From positions 1 through 40,961 of the forward strand of contig JAPPHA010000015.1 of assembly GCA_028874915.1 (NCBI GenBank): a stretch of DNA of 40,961 nt, read 5' to 3'. The notes under the pieces were generated by a model. The model did no database searches. It saw only the letters and a program-made list of their open reading frames with translations, and was not told the DNA's origin. This document shows, in pieces, positions 1 through 8,760 of the stretch. The DNA is from Paracoccaceae bacterium. GTDB lineage: Bacteria > Pseudomonadota > Alphaproteobacteria > Rhodobacterales > Rhodobacteraceae. A program made the translations under genes and the position numbers. How positions within the stretch are numbered: position 1 is the first letter of the stretch; the number at the start of each line of letters is the position of its first letter.

Positions 1-764
1 TATCATGCTGATCGACAGGGATTTTTCTGAAATCCCGCGATGAAGATCCGTCTAGACACAACCTCGTTAGCCGAGGACGACAAATGCCGCGCCACTCTGA
101 ATCTGGCACCTCTTCACAAGGTGAAACTCCCATTTACTGATTGCAAAAGCAAATCTCTCAACAGGACAGAAACGGAAGCTATTCTCACTCCCATTGTGGT
201 CGGATCGAGTTGTGGACTATGGGTACCACTCGCCAAGCCGAGATGTTCAGTGTGAGCGTTGCCGGGAATGAGACAATTTTGAATTACCAAATTGAGTAGC
301 CTGCTCTTGCAGGCTCATCCTGACCGTTGCGAAAGATGGACTCACGATTGTCATGCGCCCCAATCTTCGCGTTGATCTGGGAATTGGAGTTCACGTTGTG
401 GACATTGGAAGTGCTTACGCAGCGCAACGAATGCAAGACTATGCCATGCCACACGACTTTGCTCGGCCATAAGGGAACTCGGCCTTCTCGGGTGCAAAAC
501 TCTCGATAGCCAATGCCGTCGAGGAACCAACACCTCGCACTGTCTGCTGACGCATCGCCGTACGCGTCCTCTCCGCTTGCGCATTGAAAACCTCCGTCAG
601 GCCTCTAATCTCTCCGGCTTCGGGACGATGGCGGCCTGCGCAGCCGGGGCGTTATGTGCAAACGTGCTCGCTGACCGCGAGTCTTTCGGCTACGCCGAGG
701 CCATGAGCCCACCACGCTACAAAGATTGTCAGCCCATGGACGAATTCTCGCGGCTGAACAGTAG
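1..764. other. No recognisable gene
   Basis: Several short open frames exist on both strands, but none gives a protein I recognise and none has a convincing ribosome binding site followed by sustained coding character. The stretch ends where the readable Tn3 transposase frame begins, just after an in-frame stop at 762-764. It may therefore be decayed upstream transposon sequence, but I see no direct proof of that. Confidence 0.4.
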
Positions 765-1592
765 GGGCGTTTTGTAGGCGCGAAGGCACAATGTTGGTCT
801 GCGTTCGGCGAAGGTGTCAGGGAAGCCGTCTACATGCTCGACGGATTGCTGCTGAACGTTTCCAAGCTCCAGCCTGACACGGTTCACGCCGACACTCACG
901 GCCAGAGCGAACCTGCGTTCGGCGTGGCACATCTGCTCCGCATCAATCTGTTCCCACGCATGCGGAACTGGAACGACGTCATGTTCTGCCGACCCACGCG
1001 GCATGTCAGGTACTGGCACATCGACGCGCTTTTCGGCGGTGTGATTGACTGGGCTCTCATCGAAGATCACCACCGCGACATGATGCAGGCCATCCTGTCA
1101 ATACAGGCAGGGACCGTCCTGCCATTCATGCTGTTACGCAAGCCTGGCAGCCACAACCGCAGGAACAGGCTCTCGAAGGCGTTCCGGGAACTCGGGCGTG
1201 TCGTGCGCACGCTCATCCTGCTACGGGACGTCTCCGAGGTCGAATTCCGGCAGACCGTTCGAGCCGAAACCACCAAGATCGAGTCGTACAACGCCTTTCC
1301 GGACTGGACCGGTTTCGGCGGCAGCGTCATCAAGAGCGGTGATCCCGTCGAACAGAACAAGCAGATCAAGTACATGAATCTCGTTGCCAACGCGATCATG
1401 CTCCACAACGTGGCCGATCTGACAGACATCCTCGAAAACCTGGTCGCTGAAGGATATCCAGCAACACAGCTGCACGTCGCCTGCCTCAGCCCCTGCACAA
1501 GGGAGCACATCCGGCGATTTGGCCGGTTAATTCTGGAGATGGAGCATCTGCCCGTGCCGTTGAAGCCACGTTCGCTACAATTGGCGACATGA
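765..1592 (+). pseudogene. Tn3-family transposase, C-terminal fragment
   Basis: This is the carboxy-terminal catalytic third of a Tn3-family DDE transposase, which normally is about 1,000 residues and cuts and joins transposon ends during replicative transposition. The frame opens after a stop at 762-764 and reads through without a natural start; the first ATG is at 834. Recognisable blocks are REAVYMLDGLL, VHADTHGQS (first catalytic Asp), RIRNW-like PRMRNWND, IDWALIEDHHRDM (second Asp), the AETTKIESYNAF block (catalytic Glu) and the end motif TREHIRRFGR. All three acidic catalytic residues seem to be present, but the whole N-terminal DNA-binding part is missing. The natural C-terminus appears intact. 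No 38-bp Tn3 terminal repeat was seen downstream. It abuts a second recombinase relic at about 1648, which suggests a decayed transposon or island edge. Confidence 0.85.
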
Positions 1593-1647
1593 GGCTGGCT
1601 GAACGCTATGACAACAATTTACACGTATCCCGAACATACCCCAGAGG

Positions 1648-2314
1648 GTTCTCGCCATCCCGTCAAAGCGATGCACGCGCAGGCAGGCCGGCTTTCTCCC
1701 GCGTGACGAGGTCGACGTCCTGCTCGCGGCGCCGGACAGGAGCACCTGGTCGGGACGGCGCGACCACGCGTTCATCTTCACCGCCGTGCAGACCGGTTTC
1801 TGGCTGTCCGAGAAGACGGGGCTGACGCGCGACGACTTCGCCGGGGCCGACGGCCGTCACCTGCGTGTCGTCGGCAAGGGCCGCCAGGAACGCTGCACTC
1901 CCCTGGCCAAGCCGACCAGGGCCGTGCTGAGAAGGTGGCTGCAGGAGCCGCCACGGGGATCGGACGGCGTACTCTTTCCCAGCACCAGGGGCAACCGGCT
2001 CGGCGTGGACGGTGTCCAGTACCTGCTTAAAAAGCATCGGGACATGGCCGCGAAGCGGTGCCCGTCACTGGTCGGTAAGAAGGTGACCGTACACGTGCTG
2101 CCACACCTCGGCGATGGACCTCATGCAGGTCGGTGTCCACCGGTCGGTGATCGCTCTCTGGCTCGGGCACGAGCGGGCCGAAACCATCCAGATCTATGTC
2201 GAGGCGACGCTCGCCATGAAGGAGCAGGCACTCGCGATGACGTCGCCACGAACGGGCGATCCGGGACGGTACCAGCCGCCCGACAGTCTTCTCGCCTTCC
2301 CGAGCAGCCTCTGA
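1648..2314 (+). pseudogene. Tyrosine recombinase (XerC-like), truncated and frameshifted
   Basis: The first frame (1648 to about 2110) reads VLAIPSKR, then GFLPRDEVDVLLAAPDRSTW and RDHAFIFTAVQTGFWLSEKTGL, the usual run into the first catalytic Arg region of an integrase. That Arg appears changed: TGFWLSE stands where TG-LR-SE is expected. The frame is lost near 2110 inside the box-II HxLRH motif: HVLPHLGD is read where HVLRHTSAMD is expected. Two missing bases after CTG restore the frame. Reading resumes as MDLMQVGVHRSVIALWLGH and ends with ERAETIQIYVEATLAMK, carrying the nucleophilic Tyr. The N-terminal core-binding domain is absent. Two lesions plus the truncation make it a clear pseudogene. 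The same family often travels with insertion sequences and Tn3-type transposons. Confidence 0.85.
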
Positions 2315-2346
2315 CGGTCACCGGCTTATGTCGGGCTAAGAGAACG

Positions 2347-2383
2347 CAAGCCGTCTGAATCCCGCATGGATTCAGACGGCTTG
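2347..2383. terminator. 16-bp perfect inverted repeat between convergent units
   Basis: Arms at 2347-2362 and 2368-2383 pair perfectly (16 bp) around a 5-nt loop, CGCAT. The hairpin lies between the integrase relic (plus strand, ending 2314) and the flavoprotein gene (minus strand, ending 2537), where a shared transcription stop would be expected. No T-run follows on either side, so it would be a non-canonical terminator or an RNA-stabilising hairpin. Each arm contains the 10-mer GCCGTCTGAA. Confidence 0.55.
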
Positions 2384-2536
2384 TCGTGACCACACGACTC
2401 CAACCCGAGATAAGATTCTACCCGAGATAGGCGGTGCTCTCCAGTCTCCTGCTTCGCGCAGGAACATACCATGAACGCATACGATTTGTATACTGAGCCA
2501 AAGCGAATTACTGCAAATGGCCTTCAATTAACGGCC

Positions 2537-4984
2537 TCACATATTTGTACGTTCGCTCTTCGGATCGTAGAATGCCCGAAGTGCAGCGTCCGCGGGATAT
2601 CGCTCGCAAGCGATCTCGATCTCGAATTCACCGCTTTCCACGAGGTCTTTGGTGACGCCCTCCGGGTGATGGACGTAGCCCATGCCAACGGAATGCCCAA
2701 GCGTGAAACTGTAGGCACCCGAACTGATGTAGCCAACATTCTCACCGTCCATGCGAATGAGCTCATCGTGGAACAGGACCGGCTCGGGATCGGTCAGCTT
2801 GAACATCACCATACGCTTGTTGAGTGGCTTTCCAAGTTGCGCCGCAATTGCCTCGCGCCCGATGAAGCCACCAGGCTTGTCCAACTTCACAGTGAAACCC
2901 AAGCCTGCTTCATACGGGGTGTCCACCGGGGTGAGATCGAGCCCGTACTCGCGATAGGCGCGCTCAGAACGGAGGTGTTCCAGGGCGTGATATCCGGCCT
3001 GGCGCAGGTCGAATGCTTGGCCGGCTTCACACAAGGCGTCGAAGACACTCTGCGTGAATTCGCTCGGTATATGCAACTCCCATCCCAACTCGCCGATATA
3101 TGTCAGGCGGTTGGCGAGCGCTCTCCCATATCCAATGTCTATCTCCTGCGACGTCGCAAACGGAAACGCACCGTCGGAGAGATCGGCGTCGGTGACCCGG
3201 CCCAACAAATCCCGCGATGTCGGACCCTGCACCGATAGCACGGAATAGGCGGAAGTGACATCCACCAGCGTCACCTGGTCTTCTCGGGATATGTGCTTTC
3301 CAATCCAAGCCTTGTCGCGGGCCTGCGTCGTCGCTGACGAGACAATCAGATATCGGTCTTCGGCGAGACGGTTGACGGTGATGTCGGTTTCGATGCCACC
3401 GCGGCGGTTCAGCATGTGCGTGTACACCAGCTTACCCACCGGAATGTCCACGTTGCCCGTGCATAACCTTTGGAGGAATGCGCAAGCGCTGCGTCCCTGG
3501 ATCAGATGTTTTCCGAATGAGGTCTGATCGAAAACGACAACCCCTTCCCGGGCAGCACGGCACTCTTCGGCCGTGTATGCGAACCAATTCGGGCGTTGGT
3601 ACGAGTAAATATTCTTCGCGTCGACACCTTCCGGCGCGAACCAAAGGGGGCGTTCCCAGCCCATTGCCTCGCCAAAGCAGGCGTTACGCGCCGCGAGACG
3701 ATCGTGGATCGGGCTTTTCCGCACCGGCCGCGAGGCCTCACGTTGCTTGTGGGGCCAATGCATCTTGTAATGCAACCCGAGCGATTCACCGGCCCTGTTG
3801 TGAAGGTAGCTCCGGTTGGTCTGGAACGGAGCAAAGCGGGCGATATCGACCATGGACAGGTCCATCGTCGGGTCACCCTCAACGATCCATTCGGCGAGCG
3901 CCCGGCCTGCGGCGGGGGCGAACTCAACGCCTTCGGAGTTGAACCCCGCGGCGACGAAACAATTCGGACATCCTGGCGCCTCGCCGAGCACGAACAGCAA
4001 ATCCGGCGTGAAGCTCTCTGGGCCATTTAGGAACTTGCCAATGCCGGCATGTTCCAGAGGCGGTAGGATTTCCGTCGCTTTTGTGAAGGGCAGCTCGAAG
4101 TGGCCCCAATCCTCTTGCAACTCGATGAATTGCGCGTCAAAGGGCAACTTTTCCATGGGCAAGGGTTTTCCTTGCGGCTCGAAGGAGCCCACGAGCAGCT
4201 TGCCCGCATCTTCCTTGATGTAGATGTAACCGTCGGGATCTCGGAGAACCGGCAGAGTCGGCTCGACGAATTCGAGTGGTTCCGTGACGACGTACATGTG
4301 CTCGCAAGGGTAAAGCGGCACATGAATTCCCAACTGCGCCGCCAGATCGCGAGTCCACAGCCCGGAGCAAAGGATCAGAGTTTGGCATTTGATTTCGCCC
4401 GAAGGTGTCTCCACCCGATAATTCCGAGATGCAAGATACTGAAGCCCGCTGACCGGCGTGCCTTCGAACACTTTTGTGCCACGTTGCTTGGCCCCGGCGA
4501 TCAGAGACGTAGTTGTGTCCACCGGGTTGGTCTGGCAGTCCTCCGGGACGTAGATCCCCCCTTCGATGATCTCCTGGTTCATCGCCGGGTAAAGGTCCTT
4601 CGCCTCTTTCGGCCCAATTAGATGTGCCTCGATATCGTAGCTCTTGGCGATCGTGGCCAAGCGTTTTGTCTCGTGCATGCGATCCTTGGTACGTGCCACG
4701 CTGAGGGAGCCGTTCTGCTTGATTCCCGTCGCTTGTCCTGTCTCTGCCTCCAAACATCCGTAGAGCTGCACGTTGTATCGGGAAAGTTCGGTCAAGGTGT
4801 GGCTCGACCGAAGTTGCATTATCAGGCCGGCTGCATGCCAGGTCGTGCCGGAAGTGAGCTTGCCGCGCTCCAATAGAACTATGTCTGTCACTCCGAGCTT
4901 AGACAAGTGATAAGCGATGCTGCTGCCTACAACGCCACCGCCAACAATGACCACTTCGGCCGACGTGGGAGGCGATTGATCCAT
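2537..4984 (-). CDS. Dimethylglycine/sarcosine dehydrogenase-like flavoprotein (DAO + GcvT domains)
   Basis: This 815-residue protein has the two-part layout of the DMGDH/SARDH family. An N-terminal FAD-dependent amine oxidase carries the dinucleotide motif GGGVVG at residues 15-20 and TTWHAAGL around His50, the His that binds FAD covalently in family members. From about residue 430 to the end there is a folate-binding aminomethyltransferase (GcvT-like) half. Members oxidatively demethylate N-methyl amino acids and pass formaldehyde equivalents to tetrahydrofolate. The exact substrate (dimethylglycine, sarcosine or another N-methyl compound) cannot be read from sequence. It lies 108 bp downstream of the amidase gene on the same strand and is probably co-transcribed with it. 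The chosen ATG at 4984 gives the normal family N-terminus; its ribosome binding site is weak. Long open frames on the opposite strand are shadows. Confidence 0.93.
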   Translation of the reverse strand: MDQSPPTSAEVVIVGGGVVGSSIAYHLSKLGVTDIVLLERGKLTSGTTWHAAGLIMQLRSSHTLTELSRYNVQLYGCLEAETGQATGIKQNGSLSVARTKDRMHETKRLATIAKSYDIEAHLIGPKEAKDLYPAMNQEIIEGGIYVPEDCQTNPVDTTTSLIAGAKQRGTKVFEGTPVSGLQYLASRNYRVETPSGEIKCQTLILCSGLWTRDLAAQLGIHVPLYPCEHMYVVTEPLEFVEPTLPVLRDPDGYIYIKEDAGKLLVGSFEPQGKPLPMEKLPFDAQFIELQEDWGHFELPFTKATEILPPLEHAGIGKFLNGPESFTPDLLFVLGEAPGCPNCFVAAGFNSEGVEFAPAAGRALAEWIVEGDPTMDLSMVDIARFAPFQTNRSYLHNRAGESLGLHYKMHWPHKQREASRPVRKSPIHDRLAARNACFGEAMGWERPLWFAPEGVDAKNIYSYQRPNWFAYTAEECRAAREGVVVFDQTSFGKHLIQGRSACAFLQRLCTGNVDIPVGKLVYTHMLNRRGGIETDITVNRLAEDRYLIVSSATTQARDKAWIGKHISREDQVTLVDVTSAYSVLSVQGPTSRDLLGRVTDADLSDGAFPFATSQEIDIGYGRALANRLTYIGELGWELHIPSEFTQSVFDALCEAGQAFDLRQAGYHALEHLRSERAYREYGLDLTPVDTPYEAGLGFTVKLDKPGGFIGREAIAAQLGKPLNKRMVMFKLTDPEPVLFHDELIRMDGENVGYISSGAYSFTLGHSVGMGYVHHPEGVTKDLVESGEFEIEIACERYPADAALRAFYDPKSERTNM

Positions 4985-5092
4985 CAGCGGAACTTTCGCT
5001 TGCTGAAAGGTGATGACTGGATTCTCATATCGGCATCCTCAGTCGTTGGCTGGCAGCATATCTCCAGGAAGAAAGGGCCACCAAACTGCATT

Positions 5093-6523
5093 TCAAACAT
5101 CGCAAATGCGCGGCCGGCGATCCGGTGTGTCGAGCCAGGGGCGGGCGCGTTCGAGCGCCGAGGCGACGCGGAAGGCACGCACGTCGTCGAAAGCGCGAGC
5201 GACGATCTGAACGCCGCTGGGCAGGCCATTCTCGTCGATGCCGGACGGCACAGCCAGAACTGGCAATCGGCCCAACATGTTAAATGGGTGGGTCAGCACC
5301 CATCCATAGTTAGGCATGACCAACTTGCCGTTGATGGTTAAGTCCTTGTCCCAAGGTTTCAACTCAGCGGGCACGGCCTGGGTCGCGTTGGTTGGGCAGA
5401 TGAACGCGTGGCAGCGCTCAAGAATAGGGCCGAGTGTCGACTGCATTTTGTTGGCAAGATCGAAAGCCTCGTAAAGCGCCTTTCCCGTGACCGAAGGGCG
5501 GTTCTCCATGTAATAGCGCGTGTAGTCGCAGAGCATGTCCGCCTGTTTGTCCAGATTGCGAGTTGGTGAACCACTGGAAACCAGCACCAAATAGCGCATC
5601 GCCACGCTTGTGAGCCGTTCGGTCCAGCCCAGTTCGACCTCTTCGATTTCCGCCCCCTTGCGGCGAAGTGCATCAAGCGCGGCCAGCGTCAATGACTTGA
5701 CCTCGGGCGCGACTTCGCGGAAGCCGAGGTCGAGGGAATAAGCGATGCGCCAGCCCTCGATACCCCCCAGTCGCCGGGGGATACGGAGTTTGGGCCGAAT
5801 CGCCGCGTTGTCCAGCGAGTGAGGTCCGGCCATGACGTTCTGCATCAGTGCACAGTCGGCGACCGTGCGCGTCATTGGCCCCACAGTGCTGTACATTTCG
5901 AGATTGAAGGGTGGGTCCGACGGAATCCGCCCATGTGGTGCCCGGTAGCCAATGATACCGCAACAGGCCGCCGGCACGCGCAGTGATCCGGCGTTATCCG
6001 AGCCGGTGGCCAGCGTTGTTGTACCGGCCGCCAGCGCTGCAGCCGAGCCGCCAGACGAACCGCCGCAGGTGTAGCGGGTATCCCATGGGTTGCGCGTCGT
6101 ACCGTGCAGACGCGAGGTCGTTACCCAGTCAATGCCGAACTCGGGAGTCGTCGATCGGGCATGAAGGATGGCGCCGGCCCGCAGCAGGCGCTCGATGGCG
6201 GGATTGGTATGGTCGTCAACGCAGTCCTTGTAGATCAGCGAGCCCTTGGTGGTCACACGGCCCTTGATCGCGGTTATGTCCTTGACGGCGAGCGGCAGGC
6301 CCTCGAGCGCACGGGCACGCCCCTTCATGTATTTGGCCTCGGCGCGGCTCGCCTGTTCCAGCGCCTCGTCGAAATAGGTGTTGGCAAAGGCGTTGACCTG
6401 GGGCTCGACCGCTTCCGCCCGTGCAATGATCGCCCGCATTAGCTCGACGGGCGAAAGTTTGCGCCGCCTGAAACCTGCGATCGCCTCGGTCGCCGAAAGA
6501 TAACAAAGTTCGGTGTCGCTCAT
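5093..6523 (-). CDS. Amidase signature (AS) family amidohydrolase
   Basis: This 476-residue enzyme belongs to the amidase signature family, which hydrolyses carboxamides with a Ser-cisSer-Lys triad. Lys81 (LAVKD), Ser157 in CGGSSGGSAAALAAG and Ser180 in GSDNAGSLRVP occupy the three catalytic positions, so the active site looks complete. Length is normal. The start at 6523 is supported by GGAGG eight bases upstream on the minus strand. It is the first gene of a minus-strand pair with the DMGDH-like flavoprotein, which suggests that amide cleavage may release an N-methyl amino acid for demethylation; this is an inference. GatA is an alternative family member, but no gatB or gatC is nearby, so a catabolic amidase is more likely. 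Confidence 0.92.
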   Translation of the reverse strand: MSDTELCYLSATEAIAGFRRRKLSPVELMRAIIARAEAVEPQVNAFANTYFDEALEQASRAEAKYMKGRARALEGLPLAVKDITAIKGRVTTKGSLIYKDCVDDHTNPAIERLLRAGAILHARSTTPEFGIDWVTTSRLHGTTRNPWDTRYTCGGSSGGSAAALAAGTTTLATGSDNAGSLRVPAACCGIIGYRAPHGRIPSDPPFNLEMYSTVGPMTRTVADCALMQNVMAGPHSLDNAAIRPKLRIPRRLGGIEGWRIAYSLDLGFREVAPEVKSLTLAALDALRRKGAEIEEVELGWTERLTSVAMRYLVLVSSGSPTRNLDKQADMLCDYTRYYMENRPSVTGKALYEAFDLANKMQSTLGPILERCHAFICPTNATQAVPAELKPWDKDLTINGKLVMPNYGWVLTHPFNMLGRLPVLAVPSGIDENGLPSGVQIVARAFDDVRAFRVASALERARPWLDTPDRRPRICDV

Positions 6524-6752
6524 CGCTCGGCCTCCGCACCGCTCATGGCCGACAGCCTTCGCGCCGATTTACGAGCTTTCGCATACCGTATTCAGAGAGC
6601 ACTGTCCCACTACCTCCGGCATGGCCAACGTCTCAATGGTAAGATCGCACTCCAGAGCGCGAAGTTTTGGCCGAACATCGTTCTCGCGCAACTCGGGGTA
6701 CAACAACTGCGGCCTGTCACGCCCCATCGACCGCGGCGTATCTTAGTGTATC

Positions 6753-7523
6753 TCAGGGCGTGGACTCAAATGACTGGTTTGCGATCCTGCGGAGCAGGAA
6801 CCGGCTGGCAACCAGATGGACGGCGGACAGGAAGTTGCGGGCGGTCTTGTCGTAGCGCGTGGCGATCCTGCGGAACTCCTTGATCTTGCCAAAGATCCGT
6901 TCGACGAGATTGCGCATCCTGTAGGTCTCCCGATTGAGCGGCCGCGGCAACTTCCGGCTGGACCTCGACGGAATGGCCGCGGTTGCTCCCGCCGTCTCGT
7001 CATGCCCGAGCCCGGCGAGAAGCGCCACCGTCTGCGCGCAGTCGGCTGCCTGGCCCGGGGTCAGGAACACGGTCTTCACCATCTCGTTCCCGTCGATGCC
7101 GAGAGGGACCTTCGTCGTCCGTCCGCCGCGGCTCAGCCCGACCTGCGGTGGCGCGCCGTCCCGGGGCGCCCCGGCGCCGTGCTGGTGGACGCGCACCGAC
7201 GAGGAGTCCACCATGCGCAGGCGAACCGAGCCGGGCGGGCCGTCGTCGCCCCCGTCGTCATCGCCCGCAAGCCTTTGAAGCTTCTCCATGATCGCCGCCC
7301 AGGTGCCGTTCCTGCTCCACCGGTTGTAGCGGTTGAAGCAGGTCGTGTACGGACCGTACCGCTCCGGCAGGTCGCGCCACGGCGTCCCGGTGCGAAGCAC
7401 GAAGAAGATGCCGTTCATCACCCTCCGGTCATGCACCCGTTCCGGGCCCTGGTGCTTGTGGGAAAGCACCGAGCGGAGGATTTCCCATTCCGCGTCGCTC
7501 ATGTCGTGTCAGTCGCCGCTCAT
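6753..7523 (-). pseudogene. IS5-family (IS427-type) transposase, inactivated
   Basis: The protein shows the IS427-type layout: VHDRRVMNGIFFVLRTGTPW, DLPERYGPYTTCFNRYNRWS, MVDSSSVRVHQH (first catalytic Asp) and RNLVERIFGKIKEFRRIATRYDK (catalytic Glu). It appears dead for two reasons. The block with the second catalytic Asp, normally ADKAYDAD, is missing: ALLAGL runs almost directly into AAIPSRSSRK, an in-frame loss of about 17 residues. In addition, an ATG at 7523 with an AAAGGAG ribosome binding site is followed by an in-frame TGA at codon 5 (7511-7509), and the open frame restarts only at 7502. At the left end the stop codon runs into GGGCGTGGACTC, which looks like a terminal repeat, but I found no matching inverted copy on the right. 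The element separates the amidase promoter side from the plus-strand catabolic genes. Confidence 0.85.
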
Positions 7524-7641
7524 GCCTCGAACTCCTTTGGGATTGCTTTCGCCAAGAACTGACAGATCATGCGAAATGGTCAACATTTGGGTACATAGCC
7601 GCCTAGAAAATTGTCAGAGATTGTGCAAGGATAAGCTGGTT

Positions 7642-8628
7642 ATGACGCAAACTTCCACGACCGCCCCTGGCGATGCCGTAACTGTCCTTGTCTATTTTCC
7701 CGGCCCTCAACACGATGAACGCTATTCGGCGTGGGTCCGCGAGCGCTTTCCCGCTCTGCGCGTCCTGAGTGCCAACGATGCGGCGTCGCTCGATCGTTAC
7801 GTGGCAGAGGCCGACGTTCTCCTAGCTCAACATTTTCCTGTCGAAGTCTTCGACAAGGCGCGTCGGCTGCGCTGGTTTCAAAGCACCAACGCGGGCGTCG
7901 ACTCAATCTTTCCGATCCGCGACCGCGTCGGCGACCTCACCGTTACCAGTGCGCGAGGTATGCATGGCGAAGTCGCCGCCGACTTCGTAATGGCGGGTAT
8001 AACAATGATGCACTGGGACTTCCCGCGGTTCATGCGGGAGCAAACTCGCAGGGAATGGCATGCACGAGGCGTCGCTCCCCTCGCGGAACGTGTGCTCGGA
8101 GTGATCGGGCTCGGCTCGATTGGCACAGCCATAGCCCACCGTGCCAAAGGCGCCGGCATGACGGTGGTCGGCTCGAAACGAGATGTAACCCAGTCTGTGG
8201 CTGGCGTCGACAGGCTCTTCCCGCCAACTGGCCTCGAGGAACTTCTACAACTTTCTGACTTTGTTGTCCTCGCCGTTCCTCAGGTTCCAGAAACCACAGG
8301 TCTAATTGGTCGCGAGCAGCTTCGGCTAATGGGCGACACGGCCTTTCTGGTCAACATTGCCCGAGGCTCGGTATGTGTGGAAGGCGAGCTCATCGATGCA
8401 CTTCGGGCGGGCACCATCGCTGGCGCCTTGCTCGACGTGTTTGAGCGCGAACCACTCCCAGCCGACAGTCCACTTTGGTCGATGCCTAACGTCATCGTCA
8501 CCCCCCATTCTGCCGGTTATCCGAGCAACTACGACGCACGCGCATTTAAGATTTTTGGCGACAACCTGCAGCGATTCCTCGACAATAAGTCACTGCGTAA
8601 CGTTGTCGATTTAAGGCAAGGTTATTAA
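7642..8628 (+). CDS. D-2-hydroxyacid dehydrogenase family protein
   Basis: This 328-residue NAD(P)-dependent dehydrogenase interconverts a 2-hydroxy acid and a 2-oxo acid. It has the Rossmann motif GLGSIG at residues 156-161 and the catalytic set Arg241 (NIARGS), Glu270 (DVFERE) and His289 (TPHSAG). The open frame extends back to 7333, but the ATG at 7642 follows an AAGGA 10 bases upstream and gives the normal length; the earlier part overlaps IS debris. It is the first gene of a plus-strand set with the M24 and M20 hydrolases and could handle a hydroxy or oxo acid released downstream in the pathway (inference). Substrate is not predictable within this broad family. Confidence 0.92.
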   Translation: MTQTSTTAPGDAVTVLVYFPGPQHDERYSAWVRERFPALRVLSANDAASLDRYVAEADVLLAQHFPVEVFDKARRLRWFQSTNAGVDSIFPIRDRVGDLTVTSARGMHGEVAADFVMAGITMMHWDFPRFMREQTRREWHARGVAPLAERVLGVIGLGSIGTAIAHRAKGAGMTVVGSKRDVTQSVAGVDRLFPPTGLEELLQLSDFVVLAVPQVPETTGLIGREQLRLMGDTAFLVNIARGSVCVEGELIDALRAGTIAGALLDVFEREPLPADSPLWSMPNVIVTPHSAGYPSNYDARAFKIFGDNLQRFLDNKSLRNVVDLRQGY

Positions 8629-8652
8629 CTAAGGAAGAGGAGAAAGCGAGAG

Positions 8653-8760
8653 ATGGCAGGGTCACACGACATTCCAGAGCTTGAGAACGTGGCACCGCGT
8701 TTCCCGGTGCGCTGCAAAACCGCCCGGGGAACATGGACCCTGACATCGTGGCCAGAGTAA
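8653..8760 (+). CDS. Possible 35-residue leader peptide overlapping the M24 gene
   Basis: A short frame starts at ATG 8653, ten bases after a strong GAGGAG site, and ends at TAA 8758-8760, overlapping the M24 start at 8733 in another frame. The M24 gene's own start is preceded only by a GGGGA a few bases upstream. The small frame could serve for translational coupling, or could be the old 5' end of the M24 gene after a frameshift. The peptide (MAGSHDIPELENVAPRF...) is not recognised. Confidence 0.3.
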   Translation: MAGSHDIPELENVAPRFPVRCKTARGTWTLTSWPE

